Positions 1-6,241 of a stretch of 52,330 nucleotides of DNA are shown piece after piece. This DNA is from a virus, in the IMG/VR virus record IMGVR_UViG_3300020473_000042, positions 1 through 52,330 of that record. The stretch is one strand, 5' to 3'. The notes under the pieces were generated by a model, which worked only from the letters and a program-made list of their open reading frames with translations, ran no database searches and had not been told where the DNA came from. A program made the position numbers and the translations under genes. How positions within the stretch are numbered: the first letter of the stretch is position 1; each line of letters begins with the position of its first letter.

Positions 1-148
1 CTTCGCTAGTTGTAATTTTCATTCGGTATTTTTTAGCTAATGTATCTAGTGAATCTGCACATACAGAATACATCTCTTCATTCTTAAATACAGCCCATTT
101 TTCTCTATGTAGACTTGAATGTGCATATACTATTACCATATCACTCAT
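1..148 (-). CDS. Hypothetical protein, cut by left edge
   Basis: An open frame starts with ATG at 148 and runs off the window after about 49 codons without a stop. The start has a good ribosome site (AAGGAG about 8 nt upstream) and overlaps the stop of the upstream gene as ATGA, so it looks translationally coupled. The visible N-terminus begins MSDMVIVYAHSSLHREKW and is mixed alpha/beta in character, with no motif I recognise. It is the most distal visible member of the leftward small-gene operon that begins at 1629. Function unknown. Confidence 0.6.
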   Translation of the reverse strand, partial: MSDMVIVYAHSSLHREKWAVFKNEEMYSVCADSLDTLAKKYRMKITTSE

Positions 149-492
149 GCTCTGTCTCCTTCGTGGTCTGGTACAATTTCAGCTAGAGGCTTTGCTCTTG
201 GATAAAAGCCTTCATACATTTCAATAAATTTTATATCACCTACAGCGTTCCATTCCTCTGGTTCATCATAATGTTCCATGCCAAACTTTGTTGTATAGCT
301 AGTAGGATTTGCGTCCGACTGTTCAACATACTCAACCTCAAATCTGTAGATAAGAACATCACAATACTTGTGGCAGTATCTATCCAAATGTCTATAAACT
401 TGTTCCAACGTAGGTTTAGATTTATTCCAATACGTTGTTCCAGTAGGTTTGGATATAGTCATGGCTTGGTAGCGGTACGTTGCATCAGTCAT
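145..492 (-). CDS. Hypothetical protein (115 aa)
   Basis: This encodes 115 aa beginning MTDATYRYQAM. I chose the ATG at 492 rather than a longer upstream start because GGAGGG lies about 6 nt before it. It overlaps the preceding gene's end by 8 nt and the following gene's start by 4 nt (ATGA), typical of this operon. The protein is rich in aromatic and acidic residues, with a Tyr/His/Cys-rich middle (RYCHKYCDVLIYRFEVEY) and no membrane segment. I do not recognise a family. By position it is one of the small early or accessory proteins that phages of this type carry next to the replication module. Confidence 0.7.
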   Translation of the reverse strand: MTDATYRYQAMTISKPTGTTYWNKSKPTLEQVYRHLDRYCHKYCDVLIYRFEVEYVEQSDANPTSYTTKFGMEHYDEPEEWNAVGDIKFIEMYEGFYPRAKPLAEIVPDHEGDRA

Positions 493-694
493 CTTGTTCC
501 CTCCTAGATACAGGAAGATCATCAGGCACTACAGTAACATACCATGCGTACTCCCCTTCATCACTCTCAAAATCTTCTATGAATTGTAGTTTAACCCTTA
601 GACCATGTTTTTCTAATTGCTTGTCAATAAGCTTAACACCATCCACAAAACCATCGCTCTTGTGGCTATCATTGAATATCAGTAAATTCTTCAT
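485..694 (-). CDS. Hypothetical protein (69 aa)
   Basis: This small soluble protein begins MKNLLIFNDSHKSDGFVDG. The start at 694 is preceded by the purine-rich GGAAAGGAAAGAGG, so the ten-codon longer version is less likely. It overlaps the zinc-ribbon gene upstream by 26 nt and the next gene by 8 nt. The N-terminus (hydrophobic strand, then a polar loop, then the helix VKLIDKQLEKHG) is compatible with a small alpha/beta fold. No catalytic motif is visible. Function unknown; it belongs to the leftward early operon. Confidence 0.65.
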   Translation of the reverse strand: MKNLLIFNDSHKSDGFVDGVKLIDKQLEKHGLRVKLQFIEDFESDEGEYAWYVTVVPDDLPVSRREQDD

Positions 695-845
695 CCTCTT
701 TCCTTTCCTTTGGTAAGTAAACATCTACTATGCAACCACACTCTAAACAACTGAGGTTAGTGACCATCTGGTATTCCTCATCTTCATCACTTATATCATG
801 GTCATTACCCCATGTCAACTCATTATTGCAATGCCAGCATTTCAT
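669..845 (-). CDS. Small zinc-ribbon protein (58 aa)
   Basis: This 58-aa protein begins MKCWHCNNELTWGNDHD and has two CxxC knuckles: Cys3-x2-Cys6 near the N-terminus and a second CxxC in LSCLECGC. They are separated by an acidic linker (DISDEDEE). This is a treble-clef or zinc-ribbon layout expected to bind one zinc. I recall closely similar miniproteins (CWHCxxELxWGxDHD) as common in marine phages, but their role is not established. The start overlaps the stop of the 40-aa membrane peptide upstream (ATGA). The tail is highly charged (KERKEDEE). Likely regulatory or nucleic-acid binding, by inference only. Confidence 0.8.
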   Translation of the reverse strand: MKCWHCNNELTWGNDHDISDEDEEYQMVTNLSCLECGCIVDVYLPKERKEDEEFTDIQ

Positions 846-964
846 CCGTAAACACCAGCAAAAACAAACACTATAAAAAGCACCAACATTGCAACATTAA
901 TCCCTATAAGAACAGGGAAAACATATTTGTCTGCAATATCTTTAATGGAAGGTTCTTTCTTCAT
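842..964 (-). CDS. Single-TM micropeptide (40 aa)
   Basis: This 40-codon frame begins MKKEPSIKDIADKYVF, followed by one uninterrupted hydrophobic segment of about 22 residues (FPVLIGINVAMLVLFIVFVF) and the end AGVYG. The charged N-terminus followed by a membrane span predicts an inner-membrane peptide. It overlaps the upstream 27-aa peptide by ATGA and the downstream zinc ribbon by ATGA. Its translation is therefore probably coupled on both sides, which is the main reason I accept so short a frame. It could be a small holin-like, superinfection-exclusion or host-inhibition peptide; nothing discriminates between these. Confidence 0.6.
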   Translation of the reverse strand: MKKEPSIKDIADKYVFPVLIGINVAMLVLFIVFVFAGVYG

Positions 965-1044
965 GGTGCGTTATATAGCATAACGTCAAATACTGGCAAC
1001 AACGTAATACTCCACATAATTGCTGTAGCTAAACATATAATCAT
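961..1044 (-). CDS. Hydrophobic micropeptide (27 aa)
   Basis: This 27-codon frame begins MIICLATAIMWSITLLPVF and is almost entirely hydrophobic. A strong GGAGG lies about 9 nt upstream of the ATG at 1044, in an otherwise empty 13-nt spacer. The stop overlaps the next start as ATGA. The strong ribosome site and coupling support real translation; the size argues for caution. Together with the 40-aa peptide it would form a pair of co-translated membrane peptides in the leftward operon. Confidence 0.5.
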   Translation of the reverse strand: MIICLATAIMWSITLLPVFDVMLYNAP

Positions 1045-1057
1045 CTAATATCCTCCA

Positions 1058-1336
1058 TTAATGTTTTGTAAAACTCACATCCATTTGGTTTATATCACCT
1101 TGTAACTCTTCTGTTATTTTTGGAATATCTTTTATCATTTCTTCCATTGCAAAACGTATGTCTTCATCTGGCATAACAGTAGAATACATCTCAATAGCGC
1201 ATTTTATTAAACAAGCTGACATTACAAGCATCTTCTGCGGAGTATGGTCGCTATGTCTTCCTAGAAATTCGTAGAGATTAGATTGAAATTCTCTAACTTC
1301 TTGCAAAGCTTCATCTCTATCAAAGTCATGTGCCAT
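1058..1336 (-). CDS. Hypothetical helical protein (92 aa)
   Basis: This 92-aa protein begins MAHDFDRDEALQEVREFQ and is predicted almost wholly alpha-helical, acidic, with two Met/Cys-rich stretches (KMLVMSACLIKCAIEMY). It starts on the TAATG overlap with the stop of the SH3-like gene and has AGGGAG upstream. No known motif is seen. It is the second gene of the leftward operon started by the promoter near 1690. Function unknown. Confidence 0.75.
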   Translation of the reverse strand: MAHDFDRDEALQEVREFQSNLYEFLGRHSDHTPQKMLVMSACLIKCAIEMYSTVMPDEDIRFAMEEMIKDIPKITEELQGDINQMDVSFTKH

Positions 1337-1629
1337 TAGCTTCTCCCTACAGAGGGCAAGGGTGGGGTATTACTGGTAACATTTAAATCAACAACAGCAC
1401 CACGACATTTTACCCACTGTAACGTATCAATGTTAATGTTGCGATATTGCTTTGTAGCAGGTTCCCATCCAACGATATACTGGTCAGGATTAGCCGACTG
1501 AGGATTACCTTTTGAGTACTTAGTGACATCTAATCGACAAGTCATAATTCTATCAGTCCCATCTTTTTTTATGAACTTAACAGTAAAGAATTTATCGCCA
1601 ACTAACTCTCTAAACCTTTGAATAAACAT
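1336..1629 (-). CDS. SH3-like beta-barrel (WYL_2-type) phage protein
   Basis: This 97-aa protein has a core (KFFTVKFIKKDGTDRIMTCR followed by YRNINIDTLQWVKCRG) that matches the small Sm/SH3-like beta-barrel proteins annotated as WYL_2 in many marine and T4/T7-like phages. Their role is unproven; ligand or nucleic-acid binding is assumed. It is the first gene of the leftward operon. Its AAAAGGAAAAAGTTATG leader is an exact inverted copy of the leader of the divergent methyltransferase gene at 1723, so both first genes use the same ribosome site. Confidence 0.75.
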   Translation of the reverse strand: MFIQRFRELVGDKFFTVKFIKKDGTDRIMTCRLDVTKYSKGNPQSANPDQYIVGWEPATKQYRNINIDTLQWVKCRGAVVDLNVTSNTPPLPSVGRS

Positions 1630-1725
1630 AACTTTTTCCTTTTCTAAAAAAATATGTTGACATCATTTTAACCATATGCTAAATCATATAAAAATCATTG
1701 TCAAGTAAAAAAGGAAAAAGTTATG
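1627..1725. promoter_or_regulatory. Overlapping bidirectional promoter with mirrored leaders
   Basis: Rightward, TTGACA lies at 1657-1662 and TAAATC at 1680-1685 with a 17-bp spacer. Leftward, TTGACA lies at 1704-1699 and TAGCAT at 1681-1676, also with a 17-bp spacer. The two -10 boxes overlap in the centre, so one RNA polymerase would exclude the other. The 17-bp start-region sequences at 1627-1643 and 1709-1725 are perfect inverted repeats, giving both divergent genes the same ribosome site. The -35 boxes are consensus and the -10 boxes are weak, so activity could depend on an activator. Inferred role: drives the replication module rightward and the small-gene operon leftward. Confidence 0.65.
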
Positions 1726-2355
1726 TATGAAGTTTTTAACACAGAATTTAGACATTGTTTTGCAATGCCTAATTCTAATACTATGACTATTAAACCAATA
1801 AAAGAGTTTACAGAAAATTGGATTAATTTTGTTACTTGTAAGAATAATCTTCCTTTAGGAAAAGCAGTAATTGTAGATCCTTTTGCTAAAGATTGTAAGT
1901 TAGGAACAATAACTAATGATCTTAATACAGAATGTGATACTGACTATCATATGAGAGCAGAAGATTTTTTAGATAAACTTATAGATGAAGGCATAGAAGC
2001 AGATGTTGTTATCTATGATCCACCTTACAGTCCTAGACAAATATCAGAATGTTACAAAGCTGTAGGTATCCAAACAACACAACAAGATACTCAAGCATCT
2101 TTTTATACTAAGATAAAACAAAGAATAAGAGAGATAGTAAAAGTAGATGGTTACGTTCTATCCTTTGGTTGGAACAGTATGGGTGTTGGAAAGGAAGGTT
2201 TTAGATACGAAGAGATAATGTTAGTAACTCATGGTGGAGCGCACAACGATACAATATGCGTAGCACAAAGAAGGATTCCACAATTATTATCAGATATGGA
2301 TTCAGATGATAAGCTGTTGGAAGATGAGGAATGTCAACTTACACTCTCGATATAG
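1723..2355 (+). CDS. Adenine DNA methyltransferase-like protein (DPPY motif)
   Basis: This 210-aa protein has the amino-methyltransferase catalytic signature DPPY in VVIYDPPYSPRQISECY (about residues 107-110). A likely SAM-pocket strand lies near residues 44-50 (AVIVDPF), and a C-terminal strand and helix region contains YVLSFGWNSMG. In DPPY enzymes this motif flips the target adenine or cytosine and binds it. The length is short for a free-standing enzyme, and no target-recognition domain is evident, so specificity is unknown. It is the first rightward gene, translated from the mirrored AAGGAAAAAGTTATG leader, and its last 25 nt overlap polA. Likely modifies phage DNA against host restriction or marks replication; activity is inferred from the motif. 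Confidence 0.75.
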   Translation: MYEVFNTEFRHCFAMPNSNTMTIKPIKEFTENWINFVTCKNNLPLGKAVIVDPFAKDCKLGTITNDLNTECDTDYHMRAEDFLDKLIDEGIEADVVIYDPPYSPRQISECYKAVGIQTTQQDTQASFYTKIKQRIREIVKVDGYVLSFGWNSMGVGKEGFRYEEIMLVTHGGAHNDTICVAQRRIPQLLSDMDSDDKLLEDEECQLTLSI

Positions 2356-4058
2356 AAACGGACTCTCTTAATCCATCAGTAATATGGTGCGTTGTTATAC
2401 GCAAGCTGAACACTGGTCAAGTTAAAGTCATAACAAGCAAAGAGGATATGCACCAGTTTAATGAAGATGACGTTATAGTAACGCACAATGGCGTGGATTA
2501 CGATATTCCTATTCTTAACAAGTTATGGGGTACTGACATTAAGATTGACCAAGTATGTGATACGCTAATAATGTCAAGGCTCTTTAATCCTAACAGAGAG
2601 AATGGTCATTCATTGGGAGCGTGGGGAAGACGGCTGGCGTTTGACAAAATAGAGTTTGACAATTTTGGTGGGTTGTCTGACAAAATGATTGAGTACTGCC
2701 AAAGAGACGTTGAGCTAACAGAAAAAGTTTATCTGCATCTGCTTCAAGAAGGTCATATGTTTTCTGACAAGTCCATACGCCTAGAACATAACATTGCACA
2801 CATCATTCACCTACAGAGTAAGCATGGTTTTTATCTTGACGCAATCAAAGCTGACAAATTGTATAAAGAGACTTATGAGAAAGCAAAGCAGATAGAGCAA
2901 GAACTACAGCAAGAGTTTCAGCCAGTGCCTAAGTTTCTGCGTGAGGTAACACCAAGAATAAAGAAGGACGGCACGTTGTCTCTCGTAGGACTGAAGGACA
3001 TTGAGGATGCTGACAATACTGTAGCTGGAACATTCTCTCTTTTTAAGTTTGAACCTTTTAACCTAGCAAGCCCAAAACAGATTATTGCAAGACTAGATCG
3101 TTGTGGTTGGAATCCAACAGTGTTTACACCGAAGGGTTCTCCCAAGATATGCGAACAGAACTTGGAGACAATATCTGACAATGCACCAGCATCAGCAAAG
3201 AAGCTGGCAGAGTGGAAGATGCTAGAGTCCAGATGGAAGACAGTAGAGAGTTGGCTAGAGGCTTGTGGTGCTGACAATCGTGTTCATGGCAAGGTGCTGA
3301 CAATGGGTGCTGTGACAGGCAGAATGACGCACACAGAGCCAAACATGGCTAACGTTGTGTCCTCTGACAAGCCCTACGGCAAGGAATGCAGAGAATGTTT
3401 TACGGTTGAAGATGCTGACAATTATAGTATTGTAGGCATGGATGCTAAAGGTCTTGAGCTAAGAATGTTAGCACATTACATGAATGACGAGGATTACATT
3501 AACATTGTGTTGCATGGTGATCCTCACACTGCTAACCAGCAAGCGGCTGGACTAGAAACAAGAGCGCAGAGCAAGACTTTCATCTATGCGTTTCTTTATG
3601 GTGCTGGTGCAGAGAAACTAGGTAGTGTCGTAGGAGGCACTGCAAGAGATGGTTCTAGGTTGAGAAGCGAGTTTCTTCACAATATGCCATCTCTTAATAG
3701 GCTTGTAACAAGAGTAAGAGGTGTAGCTTCTAAGGGTAGCGTCAAAGGTCTTGATGGCAGACGTATTATGATACGCCATGAACACGCTGCTTTAAACACT
3801 CTGTTGCAAGGAGCAGGAGCAATAGCTTGTAAACAATGGAGTATTTGTATGCACGAATACATACAACGTAACAAGCTAGATGCTCGTCTTGTCAATACGA
3901 TACATGATGAGTTACAGTACGAAGTCCATAACGATGATGTGGAAGCCATGTTGATAGGTGCTGACAAAACTATGCAGGAGGCTGGTAAGCTTCTTGGTGT
4001 AAGACTGACATTAAATGCAGATGCAAAGGTAGGTAAAACATGGGCAGATACGCATTAG
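2331..4058 (+). CDS. polA: DNA polymerase I family A (T7-like) with 3'-5' exonuclease
   Basis: This 575-aa replicative polymerase has the proofreading motifs DIET (residues 7-10), HNGVDYD (52-58) and YCQRDV (122-127, Asp126). In the polymerase domain, motif A is D371-AKGLE376, motif B is R411-xxx-K415-xxx-Y419-xxx-Y423, and motif C is HDE at 525-527. The residue equivalent to E. coli Phe762 is Tyr419, as in T7 DNA polymerase. The protein is shorter than T7 gp5 (704 aa) but has every catalytic residue, so it looks active. No 5'-3' exonuclease domain is present. It overlaps the methyltransferase gene by 25 nt and the nuclease-like gene by 19 nt. The coding strand is unusually rich in the hexamer TGACAA (see findings). 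Confidence 0.97.
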   Translation: MSTYTLDIETDSLNPSVIWCVVIRKLNTGQVKVITSKEDMHQFNEDDVIVTHNGVDYDIPILNKLWGTDIKIDQVCDTLIMSRLFNPNRENGHSLGAWGRRLAFDKIEFDNFGGLSDKMIEYCQRDVELTEKVYLHLLQEGHMFSDKSIRLEHNIAHIIHLQSKHGFYLDAIKADKLYKETYEKAKQIEQELQQEFQPVPKFLREVTPRIKKDGTLSLVGLKDIEDADNTVAGTFSLFKFEPFNLASPKQIIARLDRCGWNPTVFTPKGSPKICEQNLETISDNAPASAKKLAEWKMLESRWKTVESWLEACGADNRVHGKVLTMGAVTGRMTHTEPNMANVVSSDKPYGKECRECFTVEDADNYSIVGMDAKGLELRMLAHYMNDEDYINIVLHGDPHTANQQAAGLETRAQSKTFIYAFLYGAGAEKLGSVVGGTARDGSRLRSEFLHNMPSLNRLVTRVRGVASKGSVKGLDGRRIMIRHEHAALNTLLQGAGAIACKQWSICMHEYIQRNKLDARLVNTIHDELQYEVHNDDVEAMLIGADKTMQEAGKLLGVRLTLNADAKVGKTWADTH

Positions 4059-4564
4059 AATTACAACGTGGTAAGCAAGCAGAAATATGTTTCAAGAACA
4101 TTGCTGAAAACAGAGGGTATGATGTTACCTTCTCTTCCAGACAAGTTGACATGAAAGATCATATAGATTTGTTTCTAAAAAAGAATGACAAGACATTTGG
4201 TATTGATGTAAAAGCGAGAAGAAAAGTATCCAGACACAGTGATCATTATGATGATGAGCATACATGGATAGAGTTTAAGAATGTTCGTGGCAATCAAGGA
4301 TGGTTGTATGGCAAAGCTGACAAGATTGCTTTTGAAAGACAGTTTGATTTTCTTATTGTTGACAGAGAGGAGCTATCTAAATATTGCGAGACTAAAGTCT
4401 CTACTGTGTTTGTAGATAAAGCGTCAGATGCTTTGTATAAGTGCTATCAACGAGCAGGTAGGAAAGATGTAATCAGTCGAGTAAATATGGACGATATTCT
4501 TTATTCAAATATTTTTACAAAAAATCCAAAAATATGGAAAAAAGAAGTTGACATTAAAAAATAG
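4040..4564 (+). CDS. Putative PD-(D/E)xK nuclease-like protein (174 aa)
   Basis: The 174-aa protein contains IDLFLKKNDKTFGIDVKARR (about residues 42-61), an Asp followed about 14 residues later by DVK. This fits the D-x(n)-[DE]-x-K core of restriction-type nucleases. It is followed by WIEFKNVRGNQGWLYGKAD, a conserved-looking segment ahead of a strand (FDFLIVDREEL). I recall similar proteins next to polA in marine T7-like phages. It overlaps polA by 19 nt, so it is co-expressed with the replisome. A nuclease role in DNA processing is an inference from the core motif only; an inactive structural relative cannot be excluded. Confidence 0.6.
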   Translation: MGRYALELQRGKQAEICFKNIAENRGYDVTFSSRQVDMKDHIDLFLKKNDKTFGIDVKARRKVSRHSDHYDDEHTWIEFKNVRGNQGWLYGKADKIAFERQFDFLIVDREELSKYCETKVSTVFVDKASDALYKCYQRAGRKDVISRVNMDDILYSNIFTKNPKIWKKEVDIKK

Positions 4565-4575
4565 GGATGTATACT
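4548..4575 (+). promoter_or_regulatory. Sigma-70-type promoter before the SSB gene
   Basis: TTGACA (4548-4553), a 16-bp spacer and TATACT (4570-4575) form a near-consensus host promoter about 40 bp upstream of the SSB start. It lies at the end of the preceding nuclease-like gene and would add expression of SSB and the downstream replication genes. Confidence 0.65.
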
Positions 4576-4615
4576 AGGTTTATTGTGTAACTCTTGACAT
4601 AGAAGGAGTATTATT

Positions 4616-5047
4616 ATGATTGTAAGAGGAACAGCAGAATGGGCTTCAGTTTTTGAGCCTAACGATCTTAGCGGTAAGTATCAGGTTGACATTTGTAAAC
4701 TTGATTCAAAGACTGTTAAGGAACTGGAAGCAGTAGGCATCAACGTCAGAAAAGGCGAAGGTGAGAAGTCTGACAAAGGTTCATACATTACAGCTAAAGC
4801 TGGTAAGTATCCACCTAAAGTATGGGATCGTAAGAAGAACCCAATGGACGGATCGCAGTTGATCGGCAATGGTTCGGAGATCAAAGCGTCTATTCGTCCA
4901 TACGAGTGGAACTTCAAGGGTAAGGCTGGAGTGAGTGCAGGTCTAAACAGCCTCATGGTTCTTTCATTAGTTGCCTATGGTGGGGACGATGAGCTTGAAG
5001 CAGAGGATTTAGATGCTGATGATGGGGAGGACAACGAAGACTTCTAA
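4616..5047 (+). CDS. Single-stranded DNA-binding protein, T7 gp2.5-like
   Basis: This 143-aa protein has an OB-fold-like body and a strongly acidic C-terminal tail ending in phenylalanine (ELEAEDLDADDGEDNEDF). That is the signature by which gp2.5-type phage SSBs contact polymerase and primase-helicase. The body starts MIVRGTAEWASVFEPND and contains VWDRKKNPMDGSQLIGNGSE, a stretch typical of this phage family. It has the strong ribosome site GAAGGAG 7 nt before the ATG and its own promoter at 4548-4575, which fits a protein needed in stoichiometric amounts. It coats single-stranded DNA and organises the replisome. Confidence 0.88.
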   Translation: MIVRGTAEWASVFEPNDLSGKYQVDICKLDSKTVKELEAVGINVRKGEGEKSDKGSYITAKAGKYPPKVWDRKKNPMDGSQLIGNGSEIKASIRPYEWNFKGKAGVSAGLNSLMVLSLVAYGGDDELEAEDLDADDGEDNEDF

Positions 5048-5156
5048 GTAGGTAGAGTCACGTTCAAATGGTAGGTAGGGATAGCTCTTAGGGGGTTATC
5101 GGTATCAGAGCGAGGGGTTGGGGCTACTGGTAATAACATAAGAACGAAAGAACAGC

Positions 5157-5999
5157 ATGGCAAAAGTACATACAGTAATTAACGACATCCATACAATGTT
5201 AGAAGAAGGTAAAGAGGGCGTTAACGAAAAGCACCTTCAAGAGTTCTTTCGAGCTTTGCGTGATGACATTGAAATATTTTTAGCTCCTGATAATAAAGAT
5301 AACAACGGAAGACTAAGGATGTCCTCCATAGGAAAAAGTACAAGGAAGTTATGGTACGAGTTTAGAGACAAACAACCTTCTAAGCTAGATGGTCAGACCA
5401 GACTAAAGTTTTTCTTTGGAAACCTTGTCGAGTCGTTTCTGTTGTTTCTTGTACAGGAAGCAGGGCATAAGGTTACAGACAGGCAGAAGGAAGTTGTAAT
5501 AGAAGGTGTCAAGGGACACATAGATGGTAAAATAGACGGTGTTGTAGTTGACGTAAAATCAGCTTCCGACTTTGGATTTAAAAAATTCAAATACAATAAC
5601 CTACACACTGATGATCCCTTTGGATACATAGGTCAGTTAAGTGGCTACATTCAAGCAGAGGGAGATGATGTAGGTTATTTCTTAGCTTACAATAAGAACA
5701 ATGCTGAGATGGCTCTGGTAGAGATTGATGAGCTAACGATGTTGGACGCAGAGCAACGCATCAAAGAGTTAAAGAAAGTTATGAAACAAGAGGAGGTTCC
5801 AGAAAAATGCTATTCAGATGTAGAGGAGGGCAAGCAAGGAAATAGAATACTTGACAGGAACTGTAACTTCTGCGATTATAAGTATGAGTGCTGGCAGGAT
5901 GCAAACAAAGGTAAAGGTTTAAGAGTTTTCCAATATGCCAGTGGTTTAATGTATTTCACGCACATAGAGAAGGAGCCTAGAGTAGAAGAGGTTTTGTAA
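5157..5999 (+). CDS. RecB/Cas4-like PD-(D/E)xK exonuclease with cysteine cluster
   Basis: This 280-aa nuclease carries the RecB-family core: E92 in GNLVES, H121 and D123 in GHIDGKIDG, D132-x-K134 in VVDVKSAS, and Q160 in GQLSGY. Near the C-terminus four cysteines (C218, C236, C239, C245; CNFCDYKYEC) form a C-x17-C-x2-C-x5-C pattern like the Fe-S cluster ligands of AddB/Cas4 nucleases. In Cas4 one ligand is N-terminal; here all four lie C-terminal to the core. The probable role is the T7 gp6-like exonuclease: host DNA degradation, primer removal and recombination. It sits between SSB and the primase-helicase. The upstream 109 bp is G-rich and lacks a clear ribosome site. The downstream gene starts on a TAATG overlap. 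Confidence 0.85.
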   Translation: MAKVHTVINDIHTMLEEGKEGVNEKHLQEFFRALRDDIEIFLAPDNKDNNGRLRMSSIGKSTRKLWYEFRDKQPSKLDGQTRLKFFFGNLVESFLLFLVQEAGHKVTDRQKEVVIEGVKGHIDGKIDGVVVDVKSASDFGFKKFKYNNLHTDDPFGYIGQLSGYIQAEGDDVGYFLAYNKNNAEMALVEIDELTMLDAEQRIKELKKVMKQEEVPEKCYSDVEEGKQGNRILDRNCNFCDYKYECWQDANKGKGLRVFQYASGLMYFTHIEKEPRVEEVL

Positions 6000-6241
6000 T
6001 GCAAGCTCGAAAGGAAAAAGATAAAGTATGGTATATCAAGTGGGCATCATCTGTAACGTTGATGCTTGGCATGGTACTCACAGCACAAAACGTATTTCCT
6101 TACAATCTGTATCTTCACGTTCTTGGCACAATAGGCTGGATGTATGTTTCTATTGTGTGGAATGATCGTGCGCTCATTGTAATAAACAGTGTCGCATTGT
6201 CCATATTTTTTAACGGAATAATATCAACAATGGTGAAGTAA
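5999..6241 (+). CDS. Small membrane protein (80 aa, DUF6552-like)
   Basis: This 80-aa protein has a charged N-terminus (MQARKEKDKVWYIKW) and two or three hydrophobic segments (SSVTLMLGMVLTAQNVF, LHVLGTIGWMYVSIVW, IVINSVALSIFF). The motif GWMYVSIVWNDRALIVIN is familiar from small membrane proteins of marine phages and SAR11-type bacteria, which I recall as DUF6552. Function is unknown. It is coupled by TAATG on both sides, between exonuclease and primase-helicase, so it is co-translated with the replisome and might tether it or modify the host membrane. Confidence 0.75.
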   Translation: MQARKEKDKVWYIKWASSVTLMLGMVLTAQNVFPYNLYLHVLGTIGWMYVSIVWNDRALIVINSVALSIFFNGIISTMVK

